Of a stretch of 64,000 bases of DNA, positions 27,460 to 37,148 are shown one piece after another. This DNA comes from CBDDLJ01 sp965230635 (lineage in GTDB: Bacteria; Pseudomonadota; Gammaproteobacteria; UBA1113): contig CBDDLJ010000016.1 in NCBI GenBank assembly GCA_965230635.1, forward strand, positions 310,001-374,000, written 5' to 3'. The notes beneath the pieces were generated by a model that worked only from the letters and a program-made list of their open reading frames with translations, did no database searches and was not told where the DNA came from. How positions within the stretch are numbered: position 1 is the stretch's first letter; the number at the start of each line of letters is the position of its first letter. The position numbers and the translations under genes were made by a program.

Positions 27460-29840
27460 ATGATCTTCTCACACAATGATAAAAAATTGCCCACCATTTT
27501 TTGTGAGCTAAATTTGCGAGTATACATTTCTCTGTTTTTAACAGCTTCGTCTCGTCGATCAATTTGTCCATTAATGATGGATTCCAGTTTTTTAATGCTG
27601 TGATTGATGAAATCTTCATCAGGTATAATAAACTTTTTAGACAACATGCTATAACCACTGCTTTGATTGGTTATAATGAGTGAGCCTAAACAGAGTGCGC
27701 GAGGAATGATATGACTCAGCTGCCCACGATATTGCTTTCTACAGACAAAGCTAATGTCTGCCGCTAGAATGAGGGCATCAAAATCTATCTCATCTTTAGG
27801 ATTATTATAAATGAAAATATCTGCTAAGCCGTTACTGGAAAATGAATCGCTAATTTTTTTAAATGTTTCTTGACAATGGACTATACCGGCAACTAAGAAA
27901 AATATTCGAGATCCTGGCTTTTTATTCTTCAGACATACTGCAGAAACAGCACTTGCGACTTCATCAAGTAATTTATTATCTGTTACAGAACCGAACACAC
28001 CAATGAGGATATCATTTTTGTATATACCATTCTTTATTTTCCAGGCTTTCGAGCGACGTTTGGTTTGAACGGTTAAGCGCTCGTTAATTCCCATAGGGCA
28101 ATGTTTTGCATCAAGTATTTTTGATAAAGACTGTGAAAAATCTTGAAAGGCTTTTTCAGCTTCATCAGTTAAGTGAGTGATAAACTGAGCTCCTGTTTTG
28201 CGAAGCCATATATGCTGAAAATTCCTTGTTACTTCTTGGAATTCTTTATAGCTAAGCAGGCGCACCTTGGGGATTTTCAATGCAAATCTCAAGTCATCGC
28301 CAATAAAATAATACTCTATAAATTGTGATACACTTCGATGGTAATAATATAGATGATAAATGCCGTAAAGATAACTGTGGTCGTGAATGATAACAATATC
28401 ACGATTATTTCCATAAACTCTTAGATTTTCTAAGCCAAACCATAACGTTGTTGATACAGCCAAGTGATAAATGGAAGGCAACTTCATTTTTGAATCAAGG
28501 CAAAAGCAAGAATGCGATTTAATAATCACATTATCATTTTTGTATAGTTTACATACTTTTGTATCACCAGTATAAATGATCATATTTCCTGGAATAGCGC
28601 AAGGAATGCTGGCTGCATAATCTGCAACTCCGCAGAAATTACCGGGCATATTTGCTTGCATAGTTAATTTGATATTTTCAATTTTTTGCTTATATTGCAA
28701 GCTTGCATGGCATATTGCTGATTTAATAATCGCTTTTGCGTCTTTAGTCCAATGTGTGATAAAAAAATCTTTTATTTTTGTAAAAGCTTGCGCTGATTTT
28801 TTTGTTAGCGGGGTTTGTATAAAGGTTATCATTGAATCATAATCGTGTGTTTTATCCTCTGGTGATAGAAAGAGTGCTATTGAATTTTCATCACCACACA
28901 CAGATAGGATCTCACGATTAATCGGTATATCATAGCAAATAACTTTAGTGTTTAAGAATAGCGCTTCTAAAAGAGGAATACCAAACCCTTCTTCTAAGGA
29001 TAAATGCATCACACATTTTGATTCGGCTTGATAGCAAATTTTTTTTTCTTCACTGATTGCTGTTAAGATTTTTAAGTTTTTCAATAACTGCGGATATTTT
29101 GATAAAAAGTCAGCATATTGGCTATCGGTTGGTACAGTAATCTTACATTTAATATTGTGCTTCATATTTAATGCTGAAATAGTGCTTAATGCATTTTCTG
29201 GGTTTTTAGAATAATGACTGCCAACAATTGAAAATATTTCATTATTCTTGCTAAGAATATTTTTATCATAGTAAGCATCATCTAGATTAGGATATAGACA
29301 GGAAACTGATTCCTCTTTTACACCAAGATACCTTGTTACATTATTTTTAGCAAATTCAGAAATCGCGATAATATGATCGGCTGATATTAGCCGACGCAGC
29401 CCATTTCTGTAAAAGTCTGCTGGAACCTGCATGCTTGAGTCGAAATAGTATTTTTGATATCGCAGAGGAATTAAATCATAGGCGATAGCAATGGTAGGGC
29501 ACACCGTTAAATCGTATCTCATTGGTGGTATAAAAGGGGTAGCGTCTATGTAAAGTGCCGCATTGATTGAGTCTAGCAATGTTTCTAATTGTGCAGAACT
29601 GTGATGAATATCTTGCTCGTCGTATTTTTCAATATTGAGTGGGATGTGTTGAACACTGGCACAGACATCATAGATTTTACTTTTGTCTGCTAGTTGAGAG
29701 TTTTCATAAAGAATTAAAGCGACGTCATATCCGGCGTCAACAAGCACTTCAATAATTAAGCTGACATAACGTCCCATGCCTCTGTCATGAGCACCCGAGC
29801 TGAATACACGACCATCCACAGCAATTACATTATTTGTCAT
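27456..29840 (-). CDS. Large two-domain glycosyltransferase
   Basis: At 794 aa this is about twice the size of a single GT4 enzyme and appears to contain two GT-B modules. The first (residues 1 to about 390) starts VIAVDGRVFSSGAHDRGMGRY and has the donor motif LEEGFGIPLLEALFLNTKVIC. The second (about 395-794) starts with the MPGNFCGVADYA glycine loop and ends with a weaker donor region (CLGSLIITNQSSG). Fused transferases such as WbdA-type polymannosyltransferases extend the polymer repeat. The second module lacks an obvious EX7E pattern, so it may be altered. It is the first gene of the polysaccharide operon. Confidence 0.82.
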   Translation of the reverse strand: MTNNVIAVDGRVFSSGAHDRGMGRYVSLIIEVLVDAGYDVALILYENSQLADKSKIYDVCASVQHIPLNIEKYDEQDIHHSSAQLETLLDSINAALYIDATPFIPPMRYDLTVCPTIAIAYDLIPLRYQKYYFDSSMQVPADFYRNGLRRLISADHIIAISEFAKNNVTRYLGVKEESVSCLYPNLDDAYYDKNILSKNNEIFSIVGSHYSKNPENALSTISALNMKHNIKCKITVPTDSQYADFLSKYPQLLKNLKILTAISEEKKICYQAESKCVMHLSLEEGFGIPLLEALFLNTKVICYDIPINREILSVCGDENSIALFLSPEDKTHDYDSMITFIQTPLTKKSAQAFTKIKDFFITHWTKDAKAIIKSAICHASLQYKQKIENIKLTMQANMPGNFCGVADYAASIPCAIPGNMIIYTGDTKVCKLYKNDNVIIKSHSCFCLDSKMKLPSIYHLAVSTTLWFGLENLRVYGNNRDIVIIHDHSYLYGIYHLYYYHRSVSQFIEYYFIGDDLRFALKIPKVRLLSYKEFQEVTRNFQHIWLRKTGAQFITHLTDEAEKAFQDFSQSLSKILDAKHCPMGINERLTVQTKRRSKAWKIKNGIYKNDILIGVFGSVTDNKLLDEVASAVSAVCLKNKKPGSRIFFLVAGIVHCQETFKKISDSFSSNGLADIFIYNNPKDEIDFDALILAADISFVCRKQYRGQLSHIIPRALCLGSLIITNQSSGYSMLSKKFIIPDEDFINHSIKKLESIINGQIDRRDEAVKNREMYTRKFSSQKMVGNFLSLCEKII

Positions 29841-29876
29841 ATTTTCCTCTGATAAGTAAGTTTGCTGGCACCTGTT

Positions 29877-30662
29877 TTATAAAAGGTAATCAATAATAAT
29901 GTTTAACAACTTACTTGCACCTAGGCGAAAGTGCTGAGGAGTGACCCAAGATTGTCCTAAGATATCTTGTGCTATTGTTAAGTAGCCTGCTGAAGCATTT
30001 AATGTGCGAATGCCTCCTGCCGCTTTAAAGCCTAATTCTTGCCAGTTTGATGCCTCTTTGATAGCGGTTAACATAGCAACACTTGTCTCAGGGGTCGCGG
30101 CATTAGGCGTTTTTCCTGTGGAGGTCTTTAAAAAATCAGCACCGGCTTGTATGGCATCTTTACTGGCTCGGTATACCATCTGCAAATCGGACAAGGCGCC
30201 TACTTCTAAGATGACTTTGAGTAATTTACTACCGCAGATTTCTTTAGCGGCATGGATTAATGCTTTTGTTGAAGCAGTTTTTTGATTGGCATATTCTTGG
30301 TAAGGAATCACCATATCAATTTCATCCGCACCATCCCTAATGCAACGTTGCATATTGTCTAATACAGTATTTTTCATATCAGTGCCATGTGGAAAGTTGC
30401 AAACAGTGGCGATATTAATATTTGTCCCTGCCAACGTTTTTTTCGCAAGTTGAATAAACTTTGGATAGATGCAAACAGCCGCGACATTGCCAAATGGCGT
30501 TTGTGCTTGTACACATAGATTGTCAATCGTCTCAGCATTATCACTTTCATTGAGACTCGTTAAATCCAAATGTTGAATTAACATGTGTGCTTGATCTTGG
30601 CTGCATATCGCATGGTTAGCCATGTCCACATATGAAATAATTAATTCTAAATCAATTCCCAT
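29877..30662 (-). CDS. deoC: Deoxyribose-phosphate aldolase
   Basis: Class I aldolase cleaving 2-deoxyribose-5-phosphate to glyceraldehyde-3-P and acetaldehyde. The TIM-barrel motifs are complete: HLDLTSL, the Schiff-base Lys179 in DFLKTSTGK, and the second catalytic Lys in GFKAAGGIRT. At 261 aa it is the E. coli type. It overlaps the purine nucleoside phosphorylase gene by 11 bases, a sensible pairing for nucleoside salvage. It lies 36 bases upstream of the glycosyltransferase operon on the same strand, so read-through is possible. Confidence 0.96.
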   Translation of the reverse strand: MGIDLELIISYVDMANHAICSQDQAHMLIQHLDLTSLNESDNAETIDNLCVQAQTPFGNVAAVCIYPKFIQLAKKTLAGTNINIATVCNFPHGTDMKNTVLDNMQRCIRDGADEIDMVIPYQEYANQKTASTKALIHAAKEICGSKLLKVILEVGALSDLQMVYRASKDAIQAGADFLKTSTGKTPNAATPETSVAMLTAIKEASNWQELGFKAAGGIRTLNASAGYLTIAQDILGQSWVTPQHFRLGASKLLNIIIDYLL

Positions 30663-31485
30663 GGTGTATTCTTTCCAAAAAATGTAATAATAGTTTCTTT
30701 AAACTCTCAATAGCCATTTTACCACCTGCCAATGTTACATCATGACTTAATTTTTGCTCAGTCATGCCAGCCGCTAAATTAGTAATGGCAGAGATTGCTG
30801 TGATTTTTAAGCCACAGTGCCTAGCGATAATCACTTCAGGAATAGTGGACATGCCGACAGCATCTGCGCCTAATATGCGATAGGCATTGATTTCCGCAGG
30901 TGTTTCAAACATAGGTCCCATAACGCCGATGTAAACGCCACTATGTAAAGGTATTGCTAATTGTTGAGCTGTTTGATGTAGTTGCTCACGTAAGTTTGCA
31001 TTATAGACATCTTCCATTGGTGGAAAACGTGGTCCAAATTCATCATCATTTGGGCCTTTTAACGGACTAAATCCAGTAAAGTTGATATGGTCTTCTATAG
31101 CCATTAAGCTGCCAGGCAACATACCGTGATGTAGTGAACCAGCAGCATTTGTGAGAATAACAGTGTCACAGCCAAGTAGTTTTAATGTTCTAATCATGGT
31201 TTTAAATGTCGCAGCTGACGTATCTTCAAAATAGTGTACGCGACCTTGGTAACAAGCAACCGGGGTTGAATTAAGATCGCCGATAATTAATTGACCAGAA
31301 TGTCCTTCAACGGTACTTTGGCTAAAACCTGGTAAATCTGAATACGGCAATACGACAGGATTGCTTATTTCCCCAGCAATGTTATTGAGTCCAGAACCAA
31401 GAATAATGCCAATTTTTGGGGTAAAATTGTCAGTGCGTTTTTTGATTATTTCAGCACATTTATTCGGATTATTGATGTGTGTCAT
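30652..31485 (-). CDS. Purine nucleoside phosphorylase (trimeric, PNP-II type)
   Basis: Phosphorolysis of purine (deoxy)nucleosides to base and (deoxy)ribose-1-P. The protein, 277 aa, belongs to the low-molecular-mass trimeric class: GIILGSGLNNIAGEI, the phosphate/ribose motif VEGHSGQL, YQGRVHYFE, the family signature around LTNAAGSL, and the base-binding region VYIGVMGPMFETPAEI with GADAVGMSTIPE. The ILTNAAG Asn and the late NLAAGM region fit inosine/guanosine preference, but specificity (XapA versus PunA) is not decidable. It is followed by an overlapping deoC. Confidence 0.94.
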   Translation of the reverse strand: MTHINNPNKCAEIIKKRTDNFTPKIGIILGSGLNNIAGEISNPVVLPYSDLPGFSQSTVEGHSGQLIIGDLNSTPVACYQGRVHYFEDTSAATFKTMIRTLKLLGCDTVILTNAAGSLHHGMLPGSLMAIEDHINFTGFSPLKGPNDDEFGPRFPPMEDVYNANLREQLHQTAQQLAIPLHSGVYIGVMGPMFETPAEINAYRILGADAVGMSTIPEVIIARHCGLKITAISAITNLAAGMTEQKLSHDVTLAGGKMAIESLKKLLLHFLERIHHGN

Positions 31486-31621
31486 GCGCCCTCCCTATGG
31501 GTTATCATCGAACAACAGCTATTCAGCACGTTTTTCTGAATGCTCTATTTGGCCAATGTTTGCTAAAAAGTCAATTCAACGATGAATGTTGGTTATCAAT
31601 ACCTGCTCTACTGAAGTAGAA

Positions 31622-32296
31622 TCAATTGGCGATAAGCAAATGCAAGCGTTGGCTGATTTGCTCTGCGCGATCGGCAATGTCGCCGGTCCATTCAACAATT
31701 TTATATAAAAAGATAACATCGATAGCTGATAGTGATTTTTCAATTTGAAATAATTGTTGACGTACTTCTACTTGTAGTCGATCGGTTTCATGCTCGATTT
31801 TGCCAATGTCAAAAATCAATTCTTCAATCAGTGTGACTTCATTTGCAGCGAAGCTTGTTTCAAGTAATTCATCAATTTCATTAATTGCTTTTTGTGTCTT
31901 TTTTGAGCAATCAATGCATCGTTGCAATAAGGTGAGATAAGTCTCCGTAATTGCTTCAGGAATAGACATGCGACGCCCTAGCACTAAGCCAGCAATATCT
32001 TTTGCTTTGTTAGGCACTTTATCTTGCAGTGTTAAAATTTCTAACACATCTTCGCGCGGTACCGGTAAAAATAATTTTTTAGGCAAATTTAGCCGAATAT
32101 CTTGTTTCATTTGATCGGCATCATTTTCTAATTCGACAATTGATTGTTGCAATGTTTCTGCTTGTGCCCAATCGTTTGCTATCACGGCTTTAAAAAAATC
32201 TAACAATAATTCAGCACAGGCCAATGCTTTACCCATATGCTTTTGCAAGGGTTTTATTGGCGATCGACCAAAAAGGTTAAAAATATTTCCTGTCAC
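31622..32296 (-). CDS. DUF47 / PhoU-like phosphate transport accessory protein
   Basis: Helical protein of the TIGR00153/DUF47 family, distantly related to PhoU and often paired with low-affinity phosphate transporters (Pit). At 224 aa it shows the family start FNLFGRSPIKPLQKHM, the central LPKKLFLPVPREDVLEIL motif and DKVPNKAKDIAGL. The start is GTG 32296, with only weak Shine-Dalgarno sequence. No pit gene adjoins it here, which is unusual; the transporter may be elsewhere or lost. Its promoter region lies opposite the CYTH gene. Confidence 0.88.
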   Translation of the reverse strand: MTGNIFNLFGRSPIKPLQKHMGKALACAELLLDFFKAVIANDWAQAETLQQSIVELENDADQMKQDIRLNLPKKLFLPVPREDVLEILTLQDKVPNKAKDIAGLVLGRRMSIPEAITETYLTLLQRCIDCSKKTQKAINEIDELLETSFAANEVTLIEELIFDIGKIEHETDRLQVEVRQQLFQIEKSLSAIDVIFLYKIVEWTGDIADRAEQISQRLHLLIAN

Positions 32297-32381
32297 GCTG
32301 TCTACTTTGAGTTACTATGCTATAAAAAGAATTCAGTATATCGACTTTTGCTGACATTTACTAGAACTCAAAGGAGAAATT

Positions 32382-33293
32382 ATGGCAAAAGAAATTGAGC
32401 TAAAATTACGGATCCAACCAGGTATGGAGAAAGATTTATTCACTACTGCATTTTTTAATCAATTTGCAATAGATGCTCCGACTACATTTTTTGTTCAAAC
32501 GGATTATTATGATACGCCCGGGTTGACATTGCGTCAGCAAAAAATGGCTTTGCGTTTACGTACAGTTCAGCAGCATTATTGGCAAACATTTAAGCAATCC
32601 TTGTCAGAGCAAATAGGATTACATCAGCGAGAAGAAATTGAGTTGCCGGTTGATGAACTTGCATTTAACTGGCAACAATTTCCAGAGCATGTTCATCGAG
32701 CGTTGCATGACATTGATAAGACGACACTAAAGCCAATATTTACCTCTGTATTTCAGCGAACTACAGTGAATGTTACTTGGAACCATCATTGGATTGAGTT
32801 TGTACTTGATCAGGGATGTGTTAAAACCGATAAAAAGCAAGTGCCTTGTTGTGAAATTGAATTGGAATTAAAGCGAGGAAACAAAACCAGCTTAATTGAA
32901 TGTGCTCAAGCATTACTACCTGAAATTAATTTTGCCTGGGAGCCTGTCAGCAAAGCCGCCAAAGGTTATGCTTTAGTTGGTTATCCTGTGAAACCTGCAG
33001 CTATGTTATTGCATCGTAATGGTTATGCAGAGAATGAATGGTCACTTATGCTGAAAGAAAATTTTTTACTGTTACAACAAAGCTTAATTGCCGCACGTTT
33101 GCAAGCAACTCAACATAATGTTTCTCTTTTTGCTAAAAATTGGCAAAGTTTTCTGCTTTTTTTGCAGCAATATGCAGCATATGATCGGTTGCCAGCAATA
33201 CAACCAACTGGAAATTTGGATGATTTTCTTTTCCACCCCGAAGTGAATCAATTTATATTACAGTTTCTGCTTGATTTTAGTAAAGCAGGGTAG
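32382..33293 (+). CDS. CYTH domain protein (probable inorganic triphosphatase)
   Basis: The CYTH/triphosphate tunnel metalloenzyme domain occupies about residues 1-205. It carries the defining ExExK motif (EIELKLRI, residues 4-11) and alternating charged strands such as LRQQKMALRLRTV, EREIELP-like REEIELP and CCEIELELKRG. The C-terminal 100 residues are helical, and at 303 aa the protein is shorter than the CYTH-CHAD YgiF type (about 430), so a full CHAD domain is missing. AAGGAG precedes ATG 32382. Probable triphosphate hydrolase; the substrate is not determinable. The 3' end overlaps the opposite-strand peptidase by 17 bases. Confidence 0.88.
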   Translation: MAKEIELKLRIQPGMEKDLFTTAFFNQFAIDAPTTFFVQTDYYDTPGLTLRQQKMALRLRTVQQHYWQTFKQSLSEQIGLHQREEIELPVDELAFNWQQFPEHVHRALHDIDKTTLKPIFTSVFQRTTVNVTWNHHWIEFVLDQGCVKTDKKQVPCCEIELELKRGNKTSLIECAQALLPEINFAWEPVSKAAKGYALVGYPVKPAAMLLHRNGYAENEWSLMLKENFLLLQQSLIAARLQATQHNVSLFAKNWQSFLLFLQQYAAYDRLPAIQPTGNLDDFLFHPEVNQFILQFLLDFSKAG

Positions 33294-34227
33294 GTTTAAT
33301 TCCTACCATGTCAGCAATGGAAACCGCGGTTTGTGAACCAATATTTTGAGAAAGCTGTTTCAAGAAATCGCCATGGTGTGTGTAGTTAATGATTTCTTTT
33401 TGTTTTATCAATTCTTGTGCAATGTATTGGCTATTACCAAAGCCATCAATTAATCCTAGTGTTAATGCTTGTTCTCCTGTCCACATTAAGCCAGAAAACA
33501 AGTCAGGATCATTTTTTAAGCGATCACTACGTCCAGCTTTGACGCTGTTAATAAATTGTTGGTGTATTATATTTAGCATATGTTTTAAGTGCGCAACATT
33601 TTCTTGTTTCAACGATGAAAACGGATCTAAGAAGCCTTTTTCACTACCGGCGGTGAATAAGCGTCGCTGAATACCCAGCTTTTCCATGCTGCCAACAAAG
33701 CCAAATCCATTCATTAACACACCAATAGAGCCAACAATGCTGGATTTATTGGCATAGATTTCATCAGCTGCGCTTGCTATATAGTAAGCGCCGGAGGCAC
33801 AAATGTCACTGCATACGGCATAAACTTTTTTATTCGGGTATGATTTTTTTAGTGACATAATCGCGTCATAAATATCACTAGATTGCACCGGAGAGCCTCC
33901 GCCACTGTTAATATATAAAATAATTCCTTTACTATGTTGGTTATTAAAGGCGGCCGTTAAACTTTGTATGGTGGATTTAGCATCTGTTTTGCCTTCATCC
34001 ATTATGATGCCTCGAATATTGATCACGGCGGTGTGATCGTGGATTTTTTGTTTTGAGCGGTTGGTAAATATTAATGCGAGTATAATAAAAATAATGGTGA
34101 AAATGATGACACGAAAAAAGATTTTCCAGCGGCGATTTGCCTTTTGTTCTTTTAGAACAGAAAAAAGTAATTTCTCAATGGTTTCTCGTTCCCAGTTTGC
34201 TTTTTGTGCTGATTGATTTTCGTTCAT
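33277..34227 (-). CDS. S49 family signal peptide peptidase (SppA-like)
   Basis: Half-size SppA-type membrane serine protease that degrades leftover signal peptides or membrane proteins. At 316 aa it has one N-terminal membrane anchor (about residues 36-55) and an S49 domain. The nucleophile is Ser145 in CASGAYYIAS; Lys197 in AGSEKGFLDPF matches the general-base Lys in the Bacillus SppA arrangement. The YINSGGGSPVQSSDIYDAI and SIVGSIGVLMN motifs are typical. It converges with the CYTH gene, overlapping 17 bases at the 3' ends. Confidence 0.93.
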   Translation of the reverse strand: MNENQSAQKANWERETIEKLLFSVLKEQKANRRWKIFFRVIIFTIIFIILALIFTNRSKQKIHDHTAVINIRGIIMDEGKTDAKSTIQSLTAAFNNQHSKGIILYINSGGGSPVQSSDIYDAIMSLKKSYPNKKVYAVCSDICASGAYYIASAADEIYANKSSIVGSIGVLMNGFGFVGSMEKLGIQRRLFTAGSEKGFLDPFSSLKQENVAHLKHMLNIIHQQFINSVKAGRSDRLKNDPDLFSGLMWTGEQALTLGLIDGFGNSQYIAQELIKQKEIINYTHHGDFLKQLSQNIGSQTAVSIADMVGIKPTLLY

Positions 34228-34377
34228 TAGTACTATCTCTTTGAAAAAATGAATGATTATTTAAACATATTTTAGCGGAATATGCTAAATTTTTTCATTA
34301 TTTGGTAAGGTAGGAAACTGTTGTACAATGTGTCTCAGTCAATTGCCTATTCAGTGACAGGAAATTATACATTGATA

Positions 34378-34896
34378 ATGAATCAGCTTATCATCACGAA
34401 AACAAGGAAATTTTTTCTACAAATTGCCTTATTTTTATTCGTTGTTGCCATGATCTTGTTGGCAGTTTTACAGTTAACACCCAACATTCTGAGTGCGATT
34501 GGTGCTAGTGCGCTGGTGACATCAACATTTATTATTTTTACTGTGCCAAACACACCGTCAGCTAAACCGTTTTGCATTTTTTCAGCCTATGTGTTTGCAT
34601 TATTGGTTGGTATCATTTCTGCACATTTTATGAATTTGACCATTGCTCATTTTGATCTATCTTTGATTTCTACTTGGCAAGTGCTTTTTGGTATAGTGTC
34701 AGTGATATTGACGGTGTGTTTGATGCTATTGTTTAATGTACACCATCCACCTGCTGTCGGTTTATCGTTAGGATTAGTTTTAGATGATTGGACACACGCC
34801 ATTGTCATTTTTATATTTGTTGGTGTATTAGTGATTGTATTTTTTCGCTTGTGCTTTGGTGGTATACTCATGACATTAATTGATAGAGAACAGTAA
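34378..34896 (+). CDS. HPP family membrane protein
   Basis: Integral membrane protein of the HPP family, named for its His-Pro-Pro motif, here HHPPAVGLSLGL. Other family blocks are SAIGASALVTS and NTPSAKP. The 172-aa protein has four or five membrane segments. The frame is open from TTG 34321; ATG 34378 is preferred because the protein then starts just before the first membrane segment, though the ribosome-binding site (AGGA about 16 bases upstream) is weak. Some HPP proteins transport nitrite; that function is not established here. Its stop overlaps the def start by one base (TAATG). Confidence 0.82.
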   Translation: MNQLIITKTRKFFLQIALFLFVVAMILLAVLQLTPNILSAIGASALVTSTFIIFTVPNTPSAKPFCIFSAYVFALLVGIISAHFMNLTIAHFDLSLISTWQVLFGIVSVILTVCLMLLFNVHHPPAVGLSLGLVLDDWTHAIVIFIFVGVLVIVFFRLCFGGILMTLIDREQ

Positions 34897-35438
34897 TGGC
34901 AGTAAAAGATATCTTACGCATGGGGAATCCATTACTTTACCGCGTTGCAGAGCCTGTTGAGGAATTTGCAAGCAATGAGTTGAAACAGATTATACAGGAT
35001 ATGTTAGACACAGCGGCGGCAGTCAATGGACTAGGTATTGCCGCGCCACAAATTGGTATTAACAAACGTATCGTTGTCTTTGGTTTTGAGAAAAGTGAAC
35101 GTTACCCAAATGAAGCACCGATTCCAACAACAATATTAATTAATCCGGAAATTAGCATGTCTTCAGCAGAAAAAACAGCCGAGTGGGAAGGCTGTTTAAG
35201 TGTTCCTCATTGGCGAGGTGTGGTTGAGCGTTATACAACAATTCGTTGCTTGAGCTATAATCTTCAAGGGGAGAAAGTGGAAATAGAAGCCACAGGGATG
35301 CATGCGCGAATCATACAGCATGAAGTCGACCATTTAGACGGTATTTTATTTCCTATGCGTGTTAAAGATTTGCGCTTACTAGGATACGAACAAGAAGTCT
35401 GGGATTGGGTATTAAAGCGTGAAGTCCCGACGTACTGA
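34896..35438 (+). CDS. def: Peptide deformylase
   Basis: Metalloenzyme removing the N-terminal formyl group from nascent proteins. All three family motifs are visible in 180 aa: GLGIAAPQIG (motif 1), EGCLSVP with the metal-binding Cys (motif 2), and HEVDHLDG with two metal-binding His and the catalytic Glu (motif 3). It overlaps the HPP gene by one base and is not next to fmt, the common partner. A MITE lies immediately downstream in the convergent gap with the DAHP synthase. Confidence 0.97.
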   Translation: MAVKDILRMGNPLLYRVAEPVEEFASNELKQIIQDMLDTAAAVNGLGIAAPQIGINKRIVVFGFEKSERYPNEAPIPTTILINPEISMSSAEKTAEWEGCLSVPHWRGVVERYTTIRCLSYNLQGEKVEIEATGMHARIIQHEVDHLDGILFPMRVKDLRLLGYEQEVWDWVLKREVPTY

Positions 35439-35460
35439 ATAATTTTCCTGCATTGCTAGT

Positions 35461-35623
35461 TTATAGCAGTTTTCAATATTACTCAGCCATTATAAACTTC
35501 CTCTAGCGCGCTTGCTTTGGTTGTCAAAAGCTTATTTACAGTAAGTAAACCTCTCTTTTGAAACCGCGCAAGCACGCGTTATACTCGCTTATAATGGCTT
35601 AGTAATATTGAAAACTGCTATAA
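35461..35623. mobile_element. Palindromic MITE-like element, copy 2
   Basis: A 163-bp copy of the element at 9602-9766, located between the convergent 3' ends of def and the DAHP synthase gene, where its hairpin could also serve as a bidirectional terminator. Arms start TTATAGCAGTTTTCAATAT; the outer 35 bases match the opposite arm with one mismatch. The middle includes AAGCTTATTTACAGTAAG, as in the other copies. Confidence 0.85.
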
Positions 35624-35627
35624 ATTA

Positions 35628-36992
35628 TTAGTCGATATGATGATGTTGCTTGCCTGATTGAACAACCGATGATTGAACAAACCTCTGTCGATTTTTTCCT
35701 GTCAAATAACGTGTTAACTCAATGGCTTGTTGATAATTTAAGCGAGGGTCAATATAGCTATGGTAAGCAGTAAGCAAATTATCAATAGATATTTCTTGGT
35801 GACCACCGATACATTCTGTCACCGGTTGTGCTGTCATTTCCAGATGCAAGCCACCTAGCGGGACACCATGCCGATAATGTATCGCCAACGCTTTGTCTAT
35901 TTCAGCTGTGATGTCAGAAAAGTAACGTGTTTTTATTTTGGATTTTGTCATATGATTATTGCCGTGCATTGGGTCACAAAAATAGCTGACCGGCGAGCCT
36001 AATGCTTGCATATTATCAATTAACTTAGGTAATTTTTTTTCAATCCTACTTTCACCAAATCGGTGAATTAATACAATTTTTCCGTGCTCATGCTTTGGAT
36101 TAAGCATATTAACAATTAATTTTAAGTCATCATAGCATGTACACGGTCCAACTTTAATGCCTATTGGGTTGGCAATGCCACGCAAGTATTCGATATGTGC
36201 TTGATCGGATAAAGCAGTGCGTAACCCTATCCAGGGGAAGTGTGTGGATAAATTATACCATTGCTTAGAGTGGGGGTGTTGTCGACTTAAGGCTTGTTCG
36301 TAGGGTAATAATAACGCTTCATGGCTAGTAAACAGTTGAAATCGTTGTGGCGTATTCATCTTAGCGATAGCATCATTAAATTTTTTAGCTAATTCACGCA
36401 AGTGATGAATAAAAAAATCATCACCAGCAATTTCTATTGGCCAATGTTGCTCTTTTCCCGTGGCTGTCAAGTTATTATCGATAAAACTACGGATAAAATT
36501 CATTGTGAACGCAGCATAATGATAGGCAGCTAGCATTCTGCGTGGATCGGGTTGGCGCGCGATGACATCGAAATGAATAGAGTTGATAATATCTCCCTGA
36601 TAGTTCGGTAAGGTTATTCCATGTTGGCATTCAATGAGTGATGAGCGTGGTTTGGCATATTGCCCAGCAATACGGCCAATGGGAAGTACTGGTTTATTAA
36701 AACATGAGAGTAGAATGGTATTCATTTGTAGCAGTAATTTCAATTGGGCTGTGAGATAATGTTCGGTACAGTTGGCAAAAGTTTCAGCACAATCACCGCC
36801 CTGTAAGATAAAAATATTACCTTTTTCAGCGTGAGAAAGGTATTTTTTCAATATTTCAACTTCATTGGAATTCACCAACGGCGGCATTTTTGCTAATTGT
36901 AAGGTCGTACGTTTGAGCAAATCAGCGTCCGTATAGTGAGGGATTTGCGATGATTTTTTTTCTTGCCAGCTTGTGGGTGACCATGTGTGCAT
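35628..36992 (-). CDS. 3-deoxy-7-phosphoheptulonate synthase, class II
   Basis: First enzyme of the shikimate pathway, condensing PEP and erythrose-4-P. This is the class II (plant/mycobacterial) type, recognisable at 454 aa by the start WSPTSWQEKKSSQIPHY, GDCAETFANC with the metal-binding Cys, GRIAGQYAKPRS, RMLAAYHYAA, IGIKVGP, RFGESRIEKKLP, CDPMHGN and GGLHLEMTAQPVTECIGG. Class II enzymes occur in several gammaproteobacteria instead of or beside AroF/G/H. Single gene; an EamA transporter is divergent from it. Confidence 0.95.
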   Translation of the reverse strand: MHTWSPTSWQEKKSSQIPHYTDADLLKRTTLQLAKMPPLVNSNEVEILKKYLSHAEKGNIFILQGGDCAETFANCTEHYLTAQLKLLLQMNTILLSCFNKPVLPIGRIAGQYAKPRSSLIECQHGITLPNYQGDIINSIHFDVIARQPDPRRMLAAYHYAAFTMNFIRSFIDNNLTATGKEQHWPIEIAGDDFFIHHLRELAKKFNDAIAKMNTPQRFQLFTSHEALLLPYEQALSRQHPHSKQWYNLSTHFPWIGLRTALSDQAHIEYLRGIANPIGIKVGPCTCYDDLKLIVNMLNPKHEHGKIVLIHRFGESRIEKKLPKLIDNMQALGSPVSYFCDPMHGNNHMTKSKIKTRYFSDITAEIDKALAIHYRHGVPLGGLHLEMTAQPVTECIGGHQEISIDNLLTAYHSYIDPRLNYQQAIELTRYLTGKNRQRFVQSSVVQSGKQHHHID

Positions 36993-37148
36993 TTTTTTAG
37001 CGCCCTGATGGATAAAATACTTTCATTTTACGATAAAGCATTTTAACATTGTCTTGGGTAACAGAATATAGTTATTTTTTGCATGCAATTTTAGCATTTA
37101 CATTTATACTTGACCTTTCAAGGTGCGGTTTACTAATGGGCGTTAATA

